From Hyunsoonleella jejuensis (GTDB lineage Bacteria > Bacteroidota > Bacteroidia > Flavobacteriales > Flavobacteriaceae), in contig NZ_FOFN01000002.1 of assembly GCF_900111025.1 (NCBI RefSeq), positions 558,001-622,000 of the forward strand: a stretch of 64,000 bases of DNA. The letters are read 5' to 3'. Shown piece after piece: positions 55,015 to 63,551 of this stretch. Below the pieces are notes generated by a model. The model did no database searches. It had not been told where the DNA came from and was given only the letters and a program-made list of their open reading frames with translations. Numbering within the stretch: the stretch's first letter is position 1; each line of letters begins with the position of its first letter. The translations under genes were made by a program, and so were the position numbers.

Positions 55015-56121
55015 TTATATCGCATCTGTTTTTTCAAAAGACACCCAGTTTTGTATCGCTAGCATCAGGCGATCTAATAAGAACCCTATGATACCAATAA
55101 CAAACATGGCAACTATAATTTTTGCATTCGAGTCGTTGGCACCATTTTGGAATTCCTCCCAAACAAACAATCCTAAACCAGGACTCTGTGCTAAAAGTTC
55201 AATAGCAATCAACACCATCCACGCTACAGATAAGGTTATTTTTAAACCTGTAAAGATTAAAGGTAAAGACGATGGCAATACCACCTTAAATACTTTTTGG
55301 AAATTCCCAAGCTTCAACACCTTAGCAACGTTGATGTAGTCTTTATCTACCGACGACACACCCATTGACGTGTTTACCAATGTGGCCCACATAGAACATA
55401 AACCAACAGCGATAAACGAAATTGAAAACGAACTATCTTCACTAGAATCTATCAATAATGTTTTTACAATCATAAACACTAACAAGTACCAAACCACTGG
55501 CGATACAGGCTTAAAAATTTGAATAAACCAGTTAAACGCACTTTTAAGTGTTGGACTCAATCCAATAAAAATACCAAGAGGTACAGCTATTAATAAAGCT
55601 AAAAAGAATCCCGCGAATACCGTTTTTAAACTTCTAAAGATTTGATCTACAAACGATGGTCTACCTGTGTACACAATAGCATCTTTACCTTCAGCAATTC
55701 GCTTTTCATTTAAGGCTGCTGTTTTTTCAATAAAAGCAGCTTTATCAGCGCTAATCAACGCATGGTCTTTTAACAACGATTGAAACGATGCCCAAACCTG
55801 AGAAGGTGATGGCAATGTATTGGGTTGACAACTCACATCTCCAGAAGCAATACAAGCAGCCATTTCATCAGCAGCGGCTTGCCCTTGTTCGTTTAGTGCT
55901 TTTTCTATTCTAAATTCAGCTTCAACATTGTAAAGCGCTTTTGCACCCATGTGCCAAAGGGCAATAAATAATAGAACGGAAGCAATAGGCACAATGACTT
56001 TACGTAAAAAGGCTTTATAGTCTTCCTTTTCTAGCTTCCCAGTGAATAGGTCTTTAAAAGAGCTTAAAAAACCTAAGCCCATAAATTTGGTTACCCTTCC
56101 TAATGTTAAACTCTGCTTCAT
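55015..56121 (-). CDS. nrtB: Nitrate-type ABC transporter permease with large exported loop
   Basis: A 368-residue permease of the NrtB/CmpB/SsuC family. The conserved EAA-like loop is in DKDYINVAKVLKLGNFQKVFKVVLPSSLPLIF. After the first helix (about 43-60) there is an insert of about 90 residues (to about 160) containing two cysteines (AACIASGDVSCQPN), absent from cyanobacterial NrtB, which is about 280 residues long. The segment would face the periplasm and might contact the binding protein. Gene order and family support nitrate as substrate. Confidence 0.87.
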   Translation of the reverse strand: MKQSLTLGRVTKFMGLGFLSSFKDLFTGKLEKEDYKAFLRKVIVPIASVLLFIALWHMGAKALYNVEAEFRIEKALNEQGQAAADEMAACIASGDVSCQPNTLPSPSQVWASFQSLLKDHALISADKAAFIEKTAALNEKRIAEGKDAIVYTGRPSFVDQIFRSLKTVFAGFFLALLIAVPLGIFIGLSPTLKSAFNWFIQIFKPVSPVVWYLLVFMIVKTLLIDSSEDSSFSISFIAVGLCSMWATLVNTSMGVSSVDKDYINVAKVLKLGNFQKVFKVVLPSSLPLIFTGLKITLSVAWMVLIAIELLAQSPGLGLFVWEEFQNGANDSNAKIIVAMFVIGIIGFLLDRLMLAIQNWVSFEKTDAI

Positions 56122-56168
56122 GATTCTTTTGTTTTATTGTCGTTTAGTGTTTTGTATTTTGATAATAC

Positions 56169-56283
56169 TGTCAGTTCGAGTGGATTTCGCGATTGATAAT
56201 GAGTGAAATTTGTATCGAGAACTATGCTCTTCCTAAATGTTCTCGATACGATTTTTCATGCTTCAAAATCACTCGAACTGACA
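56169..56283. repeat. Nested inverted-repeat element between nrtA- and nrtB-like genes
   Basis: The ends are perfect 14-bp inverted repeats, TGTCAGTTCGAGTG (56169-56182) and CACTCGAACTGACA (56270-56283). Inside lies an 11-bp inverted repeat, GTATCGAGAAC / GTTCTCGATAC (56212-56222 and 56239-56249). The RNA would fold into a long stem. It resembles a REP/MITE-like dispersed flavobacterial repeat. Confidence 0.8.
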
Positions 56284-56296
56284 TTATATATGTGTC

Positions 56297-57688
56297 TTAC
56301 TGTACAGCCTTCTCTTTGTTACCAATTTTAAAACTGTTGATGTATCCAATAGGGTCTTTTGCATCATAGGTTGTACCGTCAATAAAGTCGGCCGTTGCAG
56401 GCTTGTAACCATCAGTTGCAGGAATATCGCTTGCAGGAATTTTACCTTCCTCAACCAATATCTTTGCTGCTTTTGTCCAGATATCTGGTCTGTAAATATC
56501 TTTGATAGTTGATGCATACCAATCTGCTGGCTTAGACTCAGGAATTTGTCCCCATCGTCTCATTTGCGTTAAAAACCAAATACCATCAGAGTAGAACGGA
56601 TACGTAGCATTGTACTTGTAGAATACGTTAAAGTCTGGCATTTCTCTCTTATCACCTTTCTCAAATTCAAACGTTCCTGTCATAGAGTTTGCCAATACAG
56701 CTTCGTCAGCACCTACGTATTGCGACATAGATAATATTTTTACAGCCTCTGCTCTGTTTCCTGGTTCGTCTAACCATTTACCAGCTCTAATTAATGCTTT
56801 AGTTACAGCAATAGCAGTATTAGGGTTTTCATCCACAAATTTCTTAGTCATTACAAATACTTTCTCTGGGTTATTCTTCCAGATGTCGTAGTTTGTTGTT
56901 ACAGGTACACCAATACCTTTAAATACCGCTTGTTGGTTCCAAGGCTCACCCACGCAGTACCCATAAATAGTACCAGCTTCTAGTGTTGCAGGCATTTGTG
57001 GCGGAGGCGTTACAGATAATAAAACCTCAGCATCAATTTGTCCTTGTACGTTATCAGCAGTATACATTCCTGGGTGGATGCCAGCAGCTGCTAACCAATA
57101 TCTTATTTCGTAGTTGTGTGTAGATACGGGGAATACCATACCCATTTTAAAGGCTTTACCAGAGTTTTTGTACTCATCAATTACAGGCTTTAAAGCCTCA
57201 GCTTTAATAGGGTGAATTGGCTTACCATCAGCACCTTTTGGTACATTTGGCTTCATTTTGCTCCAAACATCGTTTGAAACTGTAATACCGTTACCGTTAA
57301 GGTCCATTGAAAATGGTGTTACCAATTCTGCTTGACGACCAAAACCTGCACCTGCAGCAATGGGTTGACCCGCTAACATGTGCGATCCGTCTAACTGACC
57401 ATCAATGACACGGTCCAATACGTTTTTCCAGTTAGATTGTGCTTCAACAGAAACAAATAAGCCTTCATCTTCGAAGAATCCTTTTTCTTTAGCAATCGCT
57501 AAAGGCGCCATATCTGTTAATTTGATAAACCCAAAAGTTAACTGTGGCTTTTCAATGTCTAATGTTTTTGTAGTACTTGCTGGAGTAGCTTCAGCTACAA
57601 CAGTTTCTTTTTTCTTTTCTCCACCACAAGCAAATAGTAGAACTGCTACGGGTAAAATCCAAGAGGTGCGTTTTAATAGAGATTTCAT
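56297..57688 (-). CDS. nrtA: Nitrate-type substrate-binding lipoprotein (NrtA/CmpA family)
   Basis: A 463-residue lipoprotein with lipobox LLFACGG (lipidated C21). It carries the family blocks [73 protein letters not shown] and [15 protein letters not shown]. It binds nitrate or nitrite outside the inner membrane and delivers it to the permease. It is first in the operon. A palindrome TAAGTA-N4-TACTTA lies 22 bp before the start codon. A 115-bp inverted-repeat element follows its stop. Confidence 0.9.
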   Translation of the reverse strand: MKSLLKRTSWILPVAVLLFACGGEKKKETVVAEATPASTTKTLDIEKPQLTFGFIKLTDMAPLAIAKEKGFFEDEGLFVSVEAQSNWKNVLDRVIDGQLDGSHMLAGQPIAAGAGFGRQAELVTPFSMDLNGNGITVSNDVWSKMKPNVPKGADGKPIHPIKAEALKPVIDEYKNSGKAFKMGMVFPVSTHNYEIRYWLAAAGIHPGMYTADNVQGQIDAEVLLSVTPPPQMPATLEAGTIYGYCVGEPWNQQAVFKGIGVPVTTNYDIWKNNPEKVFVMTKKFVDENPNTAIAVTKALIRAGKWLDEPGNRAEAVKILSMSQYVGADEAVLANSMTGTFEFEKGDKREMPDFNVFYKYNATYPFYSDGIWFLTQMRRWGQIPESKPADWYASTIKDIYRPDIWTKAAKILVEEGKIPASDIPATDGYKPATADFIDGTTYDAKDPIGYINSFKIGNKEKAVQ

Positions 57689-57709
57689 GTTACGTGTTTT
57701 TTAATTAAC

Positions 57710-57725
57710 TAAGTATAAATACTTA
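57710..57725. promoter_or_regulatory. Operator-like palindrome upstream of the nitrate operon
   Basis: TAAGTATAAATACTTA is a perfect palindrome of form TAAGTA-N4-TACTTA. The same arms and spacing occur at 62166-62181 before the FNR-type regulator gene. Confidence 0.65.
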
Positions 57726-57734
57726 TTTTTTTGA

Positions 57735-57742
57735 CAAATATA
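57735..57742 (-). promoter_or_regulatory. Putative -7 element of the nitrate operon
   Basis: TATATTTG on the minus strand matches TAnnTTTG. The palindrome at 57710-57725 would lie just downstream, near the start of transcription. Confidence 0.45.
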
Positions 57743-58330
57743 TAAGTACACTTAGATTTTACCCATGCTAATCCCCATAAACACACCTCTTTTTACACAT
57801 AAGCAAACCTATTAAAACACAGGTTTTTATTTTATGTATTTGATTACAAGTGTTTTAAAATAAATTTAAGCACGATAAAATTTACGTAATACACTACGTA
57901 TAAACATGTTGTTGTTGATAACATTTTACCTGTGTTTTACTTAGAACGGGAAATATTGAATTGAAGATTGGGGGTTTTGAGAGTAAAAACTACGTAGTTT
58001 TCTTAACTACTAAATATAATACAAGCCTTTTGCTGGACTAAGCTTGAATTTATATTATTTGGTGGTACGCTTATTGGTTTTGTGTATGATTTCGTTGCGT
58101 GCTTAAGCACTAAAGTTAGCAAATAATCAAGGATAGAAAATTCCAGCGGTCCCGATAGCTATCGGTATTCGTATGTAAACCTTTACTAGTAATGAATTAT
58201 ACTCATCTTATATTTACAAACTGTGATGTAGGAAAATATCATTTAGTTTTAAATAATTACTGTCTAGATTTTATTAGATTTGTTTACAATACAATAGAAT
58301 TATATAGTGAACCAGCTTAAATTTAATTTT
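57743..58330. other. Intergenic region with several perfect palindromes
   Basis: No gene is seen. It contains TACGTA-N6-TACGTA (57883-57900), the 16-bp palindrome AAAACTACGTAGTTTT (57986-58001), and CCGATAGCTATCGG (58152-58165). TACGTAGTTTTC at 57991-58002 recurs at 61063-61074 beyond the DUF262 gene. A -7 element, TAGATTTG, lies at 58275-58282 and could drive the DUF262 gene. Confidence 0.6.
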
Positions 58331-60928
58331 ATGAATATAAATGAATTGAACAAACAAGAGATGTTTGAGAAGATTTTCAAAGAGCATATGAAAGTAGAGA
58401 CTTATTCAAAGTCTATTGAAAGTCTTTTTAGCATTAGATCAAAGAGTAAAATTGATTTTGCACCATATTACCAAAGGAACTATGTTTGGGATTCTCACAA
58501 GGCTACTTATTTTATAGAAAGTATATTAATGGGAACTGAAATTCCACCGTTAATTTTCTTTAATAGTAAAGATTCAATTGAAGTTATCGACGGAAGACAG
58601 AGGTATGAAACCATTTTAAGATTTATGAATGGTGAGTTTTCACTAACTAATAAAGGTTTAAATGTACTTAAGCAATTAAAAGGGTTTACTTGGGATAGCT
58701 TGAGTAAAAAACATCGTGATATAATTGATGTTTTTTCTGATGCTAAAATTAGAATAATAGAATTTCGATTAGTTAATACACCTCCTTTAGATGTTTTATT
58801 ACAGGATAAAGTAAAAAAAGAAATTTTTTCTAGATATAATTCTGGAATTACACCTTTAAAAAAGGATGAGATCGATAACGCAATATATGACAATGACGAT
58901 TTGTCCAACTTTTTTAAACAACATTATCAGGATAACCCAAGAGATAAAGAACTTGTTTTTAAAAACTTTTTTAAACAGCCAGTTAATCCAGTTGTAGACT
59001 ATCCAATTGCAAAAATAATGTCATTCACAAGAAGGTCGTTGGTTTTAGCATTATATCCAATAAATTATTATGTCAGAGGAACTGGCAGAACTAATATACT
59101 TTCCAAACTTTACGAGTACTTTTCAGATACCAATGTTGAAAATCAGCAAACAGTACTTAATAAATATTTCGAAAAAATAGAATTTCTTAATAAGGTTAGA
59201 ATTTATTCTAAAGAAAAAGATTTCGATAATAATCGTCTTGCGCTTGAATGCTTTTTATGGGGACTTCATATTCTAGATTTAGAAGATATTGAATACGTAG
59301 ATTCTGATGAGTTTATTTCAGAAATAGCAAGTCACATACATGAAAATATTAGTTATTATACTCTGGTTGATTACAATTTTTCGTCAGAAATAATGACTAG
59401 ATTTCTAAGTACTTCAGAGTTTCTGTCGAAAAGATTTCAAATCTCTTTCGATAAATATATTACTGCTGACGAGGAAACTAAAAAGAAAATAAAAGAATTC
59501 AGCAAGCCAGAAGAAAGTTCTACACGATTAGCTGAATTGGAATCATTGCGATTATCAAAACCTGAACCGGTTAATAATTCAATTGATGATATAATTAGGG
59601 TAATGACTCGCAGAAGATATATGATAAGGCCGTCTTATCAGAGAAAAGAGGTTATTAATATTAATAAGGCTTCTGCGATTATTGAGAGTATTTTATTAGG
59701 TATTAAATTACCTCCGATTTTTGTTTTCAAAAGAACAGATGGTATAAATGAAGTAATAGATGGACAACAGCGTTTGCTAACATTATTAGGGTTTATTGGT
59801 GAGGATTATCTAGATGAGAACAATAAGCTATCTTCCTCTAAAAATCATAAATTTAAATTAAGAAAGCTTCGGATTTTAAAAGAATTAAATGGAAGTTCAT
59901 TTACTGATTTAACTGAAGAAGAAAGAGATAAAATTTTAGATTTTCAAATATATGTTGTTGAAATTGATGCGATTCAAAATCCATATTTTGATCCTGTAGA
60001 CCTATTTATAAGACTGAATGATAAGCCTTATCCAATTCGTGAAAATTCTTTTGAAATGTGGAATTCTTGGGCAAATGTTGAGATAATCTCCGAAATAAAA
60101 CAGTTAAAAAAATCAGTTGATGAGTGGTTTTTTATTAAACAAATAAAGAAGGCTAATGACAGAGACCGAATGGAAAACGAAGAACTATTAACATCACTTT
60201 CATATATAGAATATTATCGTGATTCATCATCATTTCCCAAGACAATTGATGTTTACCAGAAAACTGACAGAATGAATTCAAGAATCAGTACAAAAGGTCG
60301 TATAAGTGCTTTAATGTTGAATATTACGGAAGATGAAGACGCGAGGAAGAAGTTTAAAAAGGCAATTAAAGATGTAAAAAACAACATTAAAAAAATAAAA
60401 TTCGTTTTAATTGATAGAGATGTTAAGAAAGAAGATTTAGCAGATTTTCTTAAGAGTGAGTTGGATTATGTATTTAGTGGTGGTAATGTTCATAAAGGAT
60501 TTAGAAGAAGAATTCAAGACTTCTATTTTTTATGGATTCTTTTAGAAAAATTAAATTTTGAAATGGTAAAATTTCATCGCTTAGCAATTAAAAAAGAGGT
60601 AATAGAAATTATTAGATTTATAAAAAATATACCAGAAGAATTACAAGAAAATAATTTGGGTTATAAGCAGTATTTAAATGCAGTTAATTCTTTTCATAAA
60701 AAATACAAGAAAGCTAAAAGAACGATAAAGTTAAATGAAGAAGAGAAGTTAAAATTAATTAAAACACAAAGAAATCAAAGTTCTTTAAGCGAAGCTCCAA
60801 TTTTTTTAGGAGACGAAATTGAAGTTGATCATATTGAGCCTCTCTCAATAGGTGGTGATGATAAAATGGAAAATTTAGGAATAGCACATAAGAAAGAAAA
60901 TCGGCAGAAAGGATCAAAATTGAACTAA
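58331..60928 (+). CDS. Tandem DUF262-HNH protein, putative anti-phage nuclease
   Basis: An 865-residue protein with two DUF262 domains. The first has YYQRNYVWD and DGRQR (about 87-91). The second has SYQRKEV and DGQQR (about 477-481). A C-terminal HNH nuclease motif follows: EVDHIEPLSIGG (His about 834), ENLGIAH, N, KG. DUF262 proteins such as GmrS and SspE bind or hydrolyse nucleotides and control DNA cleavage of modified or phage DNA. Two copies in one chain are unusual. The frame also allows GTG at 58307. No partner gene is adjacent. It looks AT-richer than its neighbours and is flanked by repeats, consistent with acquisition. Confidence 0.85.
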   Translation: MNINELNKQEMFEKIFKEHMKVETYSKSIESLFSIRSKSKIDFAPYYQRNYVWDSHKATYFIESILMGTEIPPLIFFNSKDSIEVIDGRQRYETILRFMNGEFSLTNKGLNVLKQLKGFTWDSLSKKHRDIIDVFSDAKIRIIEFRLVNTPPLDVLLQDKVKKEIFSRYNSGITPLKKDEIDNAIYDNDDLSNFFKQHYQDNPRDKELVFKNFFKQPVNPVVDYPIAKIMSFTRRSLVLALYPINYYVRGTGRTNILSKLYEYFSDTNVENQQTVLNKYFEKIEFLNKVRIYSKEKDFDNNRLALECFLWGLHILDLEDIEYVDSDEFISEIASHIHENISYYTLVDYNFSSEIMTRFLSTSEFLSKRFQISFDKYITADEETKKKIKEFSKPEESSTRLAELESLRLSKPEPVNNSIDDIIRVMTRRRYMIRPSYQRKEVININKASAIIESILLGIKLPPIFVFKRTDGINEVIDGQQRLLTLLGFIGEDYLDENNKLSSSKNHKFKLRKLRILKELNGSSFTDLTEEERDKILDFQIYVVEIDAIQNPYFDPVDLFIRLNDKPYPIRENSFEMWNSWANVEIISEIKQLKKSVDEWFFIKQIKKANDRDRMENEELLTSLSYIEYYRDSSSFPKTIDVYQKTDRMNSRISTKGRISALMLNITEDEDARKKFKKAIKDVKNNIKKIKFVLIDRDVKKEDLADFLKSELDYVFSGGNVHKGFRRRIQDFYFLWILLEKLNFEMVKFHRLAIKKEVIEIIRFIKNIPEELQENNLGYKQYLNAVNSFHKKYKKAKRTIKLNEEEKLKLIKTQRNQSSLSEAPIFLGDEIEVDHIEPLSIGGDDKMENLGIAHKKENRQKGSKLN

Positions 60929-61190
60929 ATATTTCAAGTGTTAGTATTCACTCTATTAAGTTAAATGTATTACAACGGTTAGAAATGGTTCCGTTTTTAA
61001 TGAACTATATCGTTCGATGAACAAAGTTTGACTTTTCCTACGATAAAATCAATACATACTTATACGTAGTTTTCAACAATAATGGCATTACAAAAAGTGA
61101 AGTACGAGTTACGAGGTAATCTTAGGCAATAAAAAGAGAAATCCTAGATTGCCACGTGGTAAACTCCTCGCAATGACGCTGGCGAGCAAA
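60929..61190. other. Repeat-rich intergenic segment downstream of the DUF262 gene
   Basis: No gene is seen. It includes the 12-bp direct repeat TACGTAGTTTTC (61063-61074) and a segment reading TCCTCGCAATGACG near 61165-61180 that looks like a common dispersed repeat. No terminator was recognised after the DUF262 gene. Confidence 0.5.
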
Positions 61191-61382
61191 CCCGCGTTAG
61201 GGATTGTGCTTCGAGAGCACTTCGATAAACTCAGTGACCACCTCAGCAACCACAGCCCTTCTACTTCGCTCAGGATAGACTTCATCCTTTTTTGCTCTAT
61301 GAAATGACCTTTCGACTGCGCTCAAGGTGACATGCAAAAAAGATATAGCGGAAAGCTCGACCCCTTGTGGGTAACGCCCAAA
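61191..61382 (-). repeat. GC-rich dispersed intergenic repeat, copy C, interrupted
   Basis: On the minus strand it begins GGGCGTTACCC, continues GGTCGAGCTTTCCG and ends CAATCCCTAACGCGGG, like copies A and B. About 130 bp of another repeat type (with CACCTTGAGCGCAGTCGAAA on the minus strand) is inserted in the middle. Confidence 0.75.
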
Positions 61383-61390
61383 ACACAGCA

Positions 61391-62140
61391 TTAACTATCT
61401 AAGAAATAGTTATGGTCGTTTATTTCTTTTTTAAGCGATTGGATATCGTTAATACCGATTTTCTTGCCTTTAGCACTAATTAGTTTTTCTTTTTTTAAAG
61501 CTGAAAACACGCGAATGACTTGCTCTTCTGTTGTACCAGCATAATCGGCATATTCTCTTCTACTTAAAGGAAGGTTTAGAAAGCCATTTAAATCGCCAAA
61601 CTTTCGGTGTATGTATAATAGGGAATCGATGACACGCTCGCGAACCGTCATTTGCGAAATAGACTTTACTTTGTTTTCGCTACGGTTAAGTTCGTTGGCA
61701 TAAAACAACATCATATCGAAGGCAAACTTAGGGTTGTCTAACAGGGTTTCTTGCAGGTTTTCCTTAGAAAAATAACACAACACAGCATCTTGAAGCGCTA
61801 TAGCACCAATGGAATAGTACTCTTCTGTACCGAAACCGCGGTGCCCGATAATTTCGCCTTCTTTAGCGAAACGCACGATTTGTTCGCGTCCGTTAATTCC
61901 AGTGCGAATGACCTTAACGGTACCTTCTAGAATGAAAAAGAGTCCGTTTACCGGCGCGCCTTCCATAATAAACTGTTGCCCTTTTTTACAACGCAACGTG
62001 CTTTTGTTGTCTACTAACGTGGAATTTTCTAGAATGGGAAGGTTTCTATTTACAATACAATTTGAGTTATCGCATGACGCACACGACGTATCTTTTAAGG
62101 AGCGAAACTTTGTATGTGTAGACATGGCGACTGCGGGCAT
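61391..62140 (-). CDS. FNR-type Crp-family regulator with complete iron-sulfur ligand set
   Basis: A 249-residue regulator. The N-terminus has C20-x2-C23-x4-C28, and C122 lies in DAVLCYFSKENL. This matches the positions of the four [4Fe-4S] ligands of E. coli FNR (20, 23, 29, 122), so oxygen sensing is likely. The effector domain spans about 45-160, and the helix-turn-helix about 190-225 (LSRREYADYAGTTEEQVIRVFSALK). An in-frame ATG at 62125 is possible, but the upstream ATG keeps the FNR-like numbering. It probably controls the nitrate transport operon and itself through TAAGTA-N4-TACTTA sites. Confidence 0.9.
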   Translation of the reverse strand: MPAVAMSTHTKFRSLKDTSCASCDNSNCIVNRNLPILENSTLVDNKSTLRCKKGQQFIMEGAPVNGLFFILEGTVKVIRTGINGREQIVRFAKEGEIIGHRGFGTEEYYSIGAIALQDAVLCYFSKENLQETLLDNPKFAFDMMLFYANELNRSENKVKSISQMTVRERVIDSLLYIHRKFGDLNGFLNLPLSRREYADYAGTTEEQVIRVFSALKKEKLISAKGKKIGINDIQSLKKEINDHNYFLDS

Positions 62141-62159
62141 GTTGTTCAGGGTTACACTT

Positions 62160-62167
62160 CAAAAATA
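62160..62167 (-). promoter_or_regulatory. Putative -7 element of the FNR-type gene
   Basis: TATTTTTG on the minus strand matches TAnnTTTG. It overlaps the edge of the palindrome at 62166-62181 by two bases. Confidence 0.45.
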
Positions 62168-62181
62168 AGTAATAATACTTA
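62166..62181. promoter_or_regulatory. Operator-like palindrome upstream of the FNR-type gene
   Basis: TAAGTAATAATACTTA is a perfect palindrome with the same arms and 4-bp spacer as 57710-57725. It overlaps the predicted promoter, so autoregulation is suggested. Confidence 0.65.
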
Positions 62182-62328
62182 GCTTTTTGATGCTTTTACG
62201 TATTTTTATGAGGTTGATAAAATCTATGTTGTATAAGTTTGAATATCTGAATTTTTTAATCTTAATATTTTTGTTTTCATATTAATTTATAAAATATCGC
62301 AGTTTCATTTCTGCTAAAAATCATGAAA

Positions 62329-62354
62329 TCGTTATATTTGTTAGGATATAACGA
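62329..62354. promoter_or_regulatory. ModE-like operator overlapping the moeA promoter
   Basis: TCGTTATAT-N8-ATATAACGA is a perfect 9-bp inverted repeat. Known ModE operators have the form CGTTATAT-N8-ACATAACG, the arrangement at the E. coli modA promoter. The -7 box TATATTTG (62333-62340) lies within it, so binding would block transcription. A ModE-family gene follows moeA. Confidence 0.7.
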
Positions 62355-62363
62355 AAATTTATA

Positions 62364-63542
62364 ATGATTTCCATTTCTGAAGCTATTTCTATTGTAAAAC
62401 AAAACGGTAAGCCTTTACTACAATCGACTATTAAAAAGGTTGAAAAAGCTGGTGGATACGAGCTGTTTGAGGATATTGTATCACCGATAAACATGCCGCC
62501 TTTTAGGCAATCGGCCATGGATGGGTATGCTTTAAATTTGCATGATAACTTATCTTATCAACTAATAGGAGAAGTTAAAGCTGGTGATGGACATGAACCT
62601 CAACTGAAAAAAGGAGAAGCTGTTAGAATATTTACGGGTGCGCCAGTTCCTAAAACCGCAAATGCCGTTATGATGCAAGAAAAAGTGGTGGTTCACGGTG
62701 AAACCATTACGATTTCTGAACAGATTCCATTAGAGCATAATATTCGCCCTTTAGGTGAACAGGTAAAATCTGGAGCTATTGCTTTAAAAAAAGGCACTAA
62801 GTTGACTCCTGCCGCGATTGGTTACTTAATTTCTCTGGGTATTACGGAGGTTTCCGTGTTTAAAAAGCCAAATATCGCGATTGTTACTACAGGAAATGAA
62901 TTGATAGCAGCTGGACAAGAGTTGCCTTATGGGAAAATCTACGAAAGCAACTCAAAAATGTTATTGAGCGCGCTTTATAATTTAAAGTTTTACGATGTGA
63001 GACTTTATAAAGTTGAAGACGATTATACTAAAACTGTTGAGACGCTTAAAGATGCTTTGGATAACAATGATTTGGTGTTAATCACAGGCGGAATTTCTGT
63101 TGGAGATTATGATTTTGTTGGTAAAGCGTTAAGCGAATTACAAGTTGAAGAACTCTTTTATAAAGTGAAACAAAAACCCGGAAAGCCCCTGTTTTATGGC
63201 AAAAAAGAAAACACCCAGGTATTTGCGCTTCCTGGGAATCCTGCCGCAGCTTTATCTTGTTTTTACGTGTATGTATATATCGCTTTGCAACAAATGATGG
63301 ATCGTAAAGATTTAGAATTACCAAGAATAAAAGCCAAAGCTATAAATGGCTTTGTAAAGAAAGGTGATAGGCCACAATTTTTAAAAGGTATTTATGAAGA
63401 TGGTGAAGTTGAAATTTTGGATGGACAAAACTCATCAATGTTACAAACTTTTGCGCTATCCAACGCCTTAGTTTTTGCACCTGAGGATGTGAGCACTATT
63501 ACTATTGGTGATGCCTTAGAAGTGATAGTATTACCACAATAA
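62364..63542 (+). CDS. moeA: Molybdopterin molybdotransferase MoeA
   Basis: A 392-residue enzyme that inserts molybdate into adenylylated molybdopterin to give the molybdenum cofactor. Signatures: MPPFRQSAMDGYAL, RIFTGAPVPKTANAVMMQE, VLITGGISVGDYDFV and LPGNPAAALSCF. A C-terminal domain IV follows residue 320. It supplies cofactor to the molybdoenzyme of the sulfur island and to the nitrate reductase expected to lie outside the window. It is followed after 9 bp by the ModE-like gene and is probably controlled by the ModE-like operator upstream. Confidence 0.95.
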   Translation: MISISEAISIVKQNGKPLLQSTIKKVEKAGGYELFEDIVSPINMPPFRQSAMDGYALNLHDNLSYQLIGEVKAGDGHEPQLKKGEAVRIFTGAPVPKTANAVMMQEKVVVHGETITISEQIPLEHNIRPLGEQVKSGAIALKKGTKLTPAAIGYLISLGITEVSVFKKPNIAIVTTGNELIAAGQELPYGKIYESNSKMLLSALYNLKFYDVRLYKVEDDYTKTVETLKDALDNNDLVLITGGISVGDYDFVGKALSELQVEELFYKVKQKPGKPLFYGKKENTQVFALPGNPAAALSCFYVYVYIALQQMMDRKDLELPRIKAKAINGFVKKGDRPQFLKGIYEDGEVEILDGQNSSMLQTFALSNALVFAPEDVSTITIGDALEVIVLPQ

Positions 63543-63551
63543 TTAAGTATT

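Noticed and set aside
58152-58165. CCGATAGCTATCGG palindrome as an operator
   Set aside because: It looks like a common dispersed palindrome of flavobacterial genomes and no promoter is near enough.
61197-61391. 64-codon open frame on the minus strand
   Set aside because: It is the translation of mosaic intergenic repeats (it contains the peptide PERSRR typical of such repeats) and has no family resemblance.
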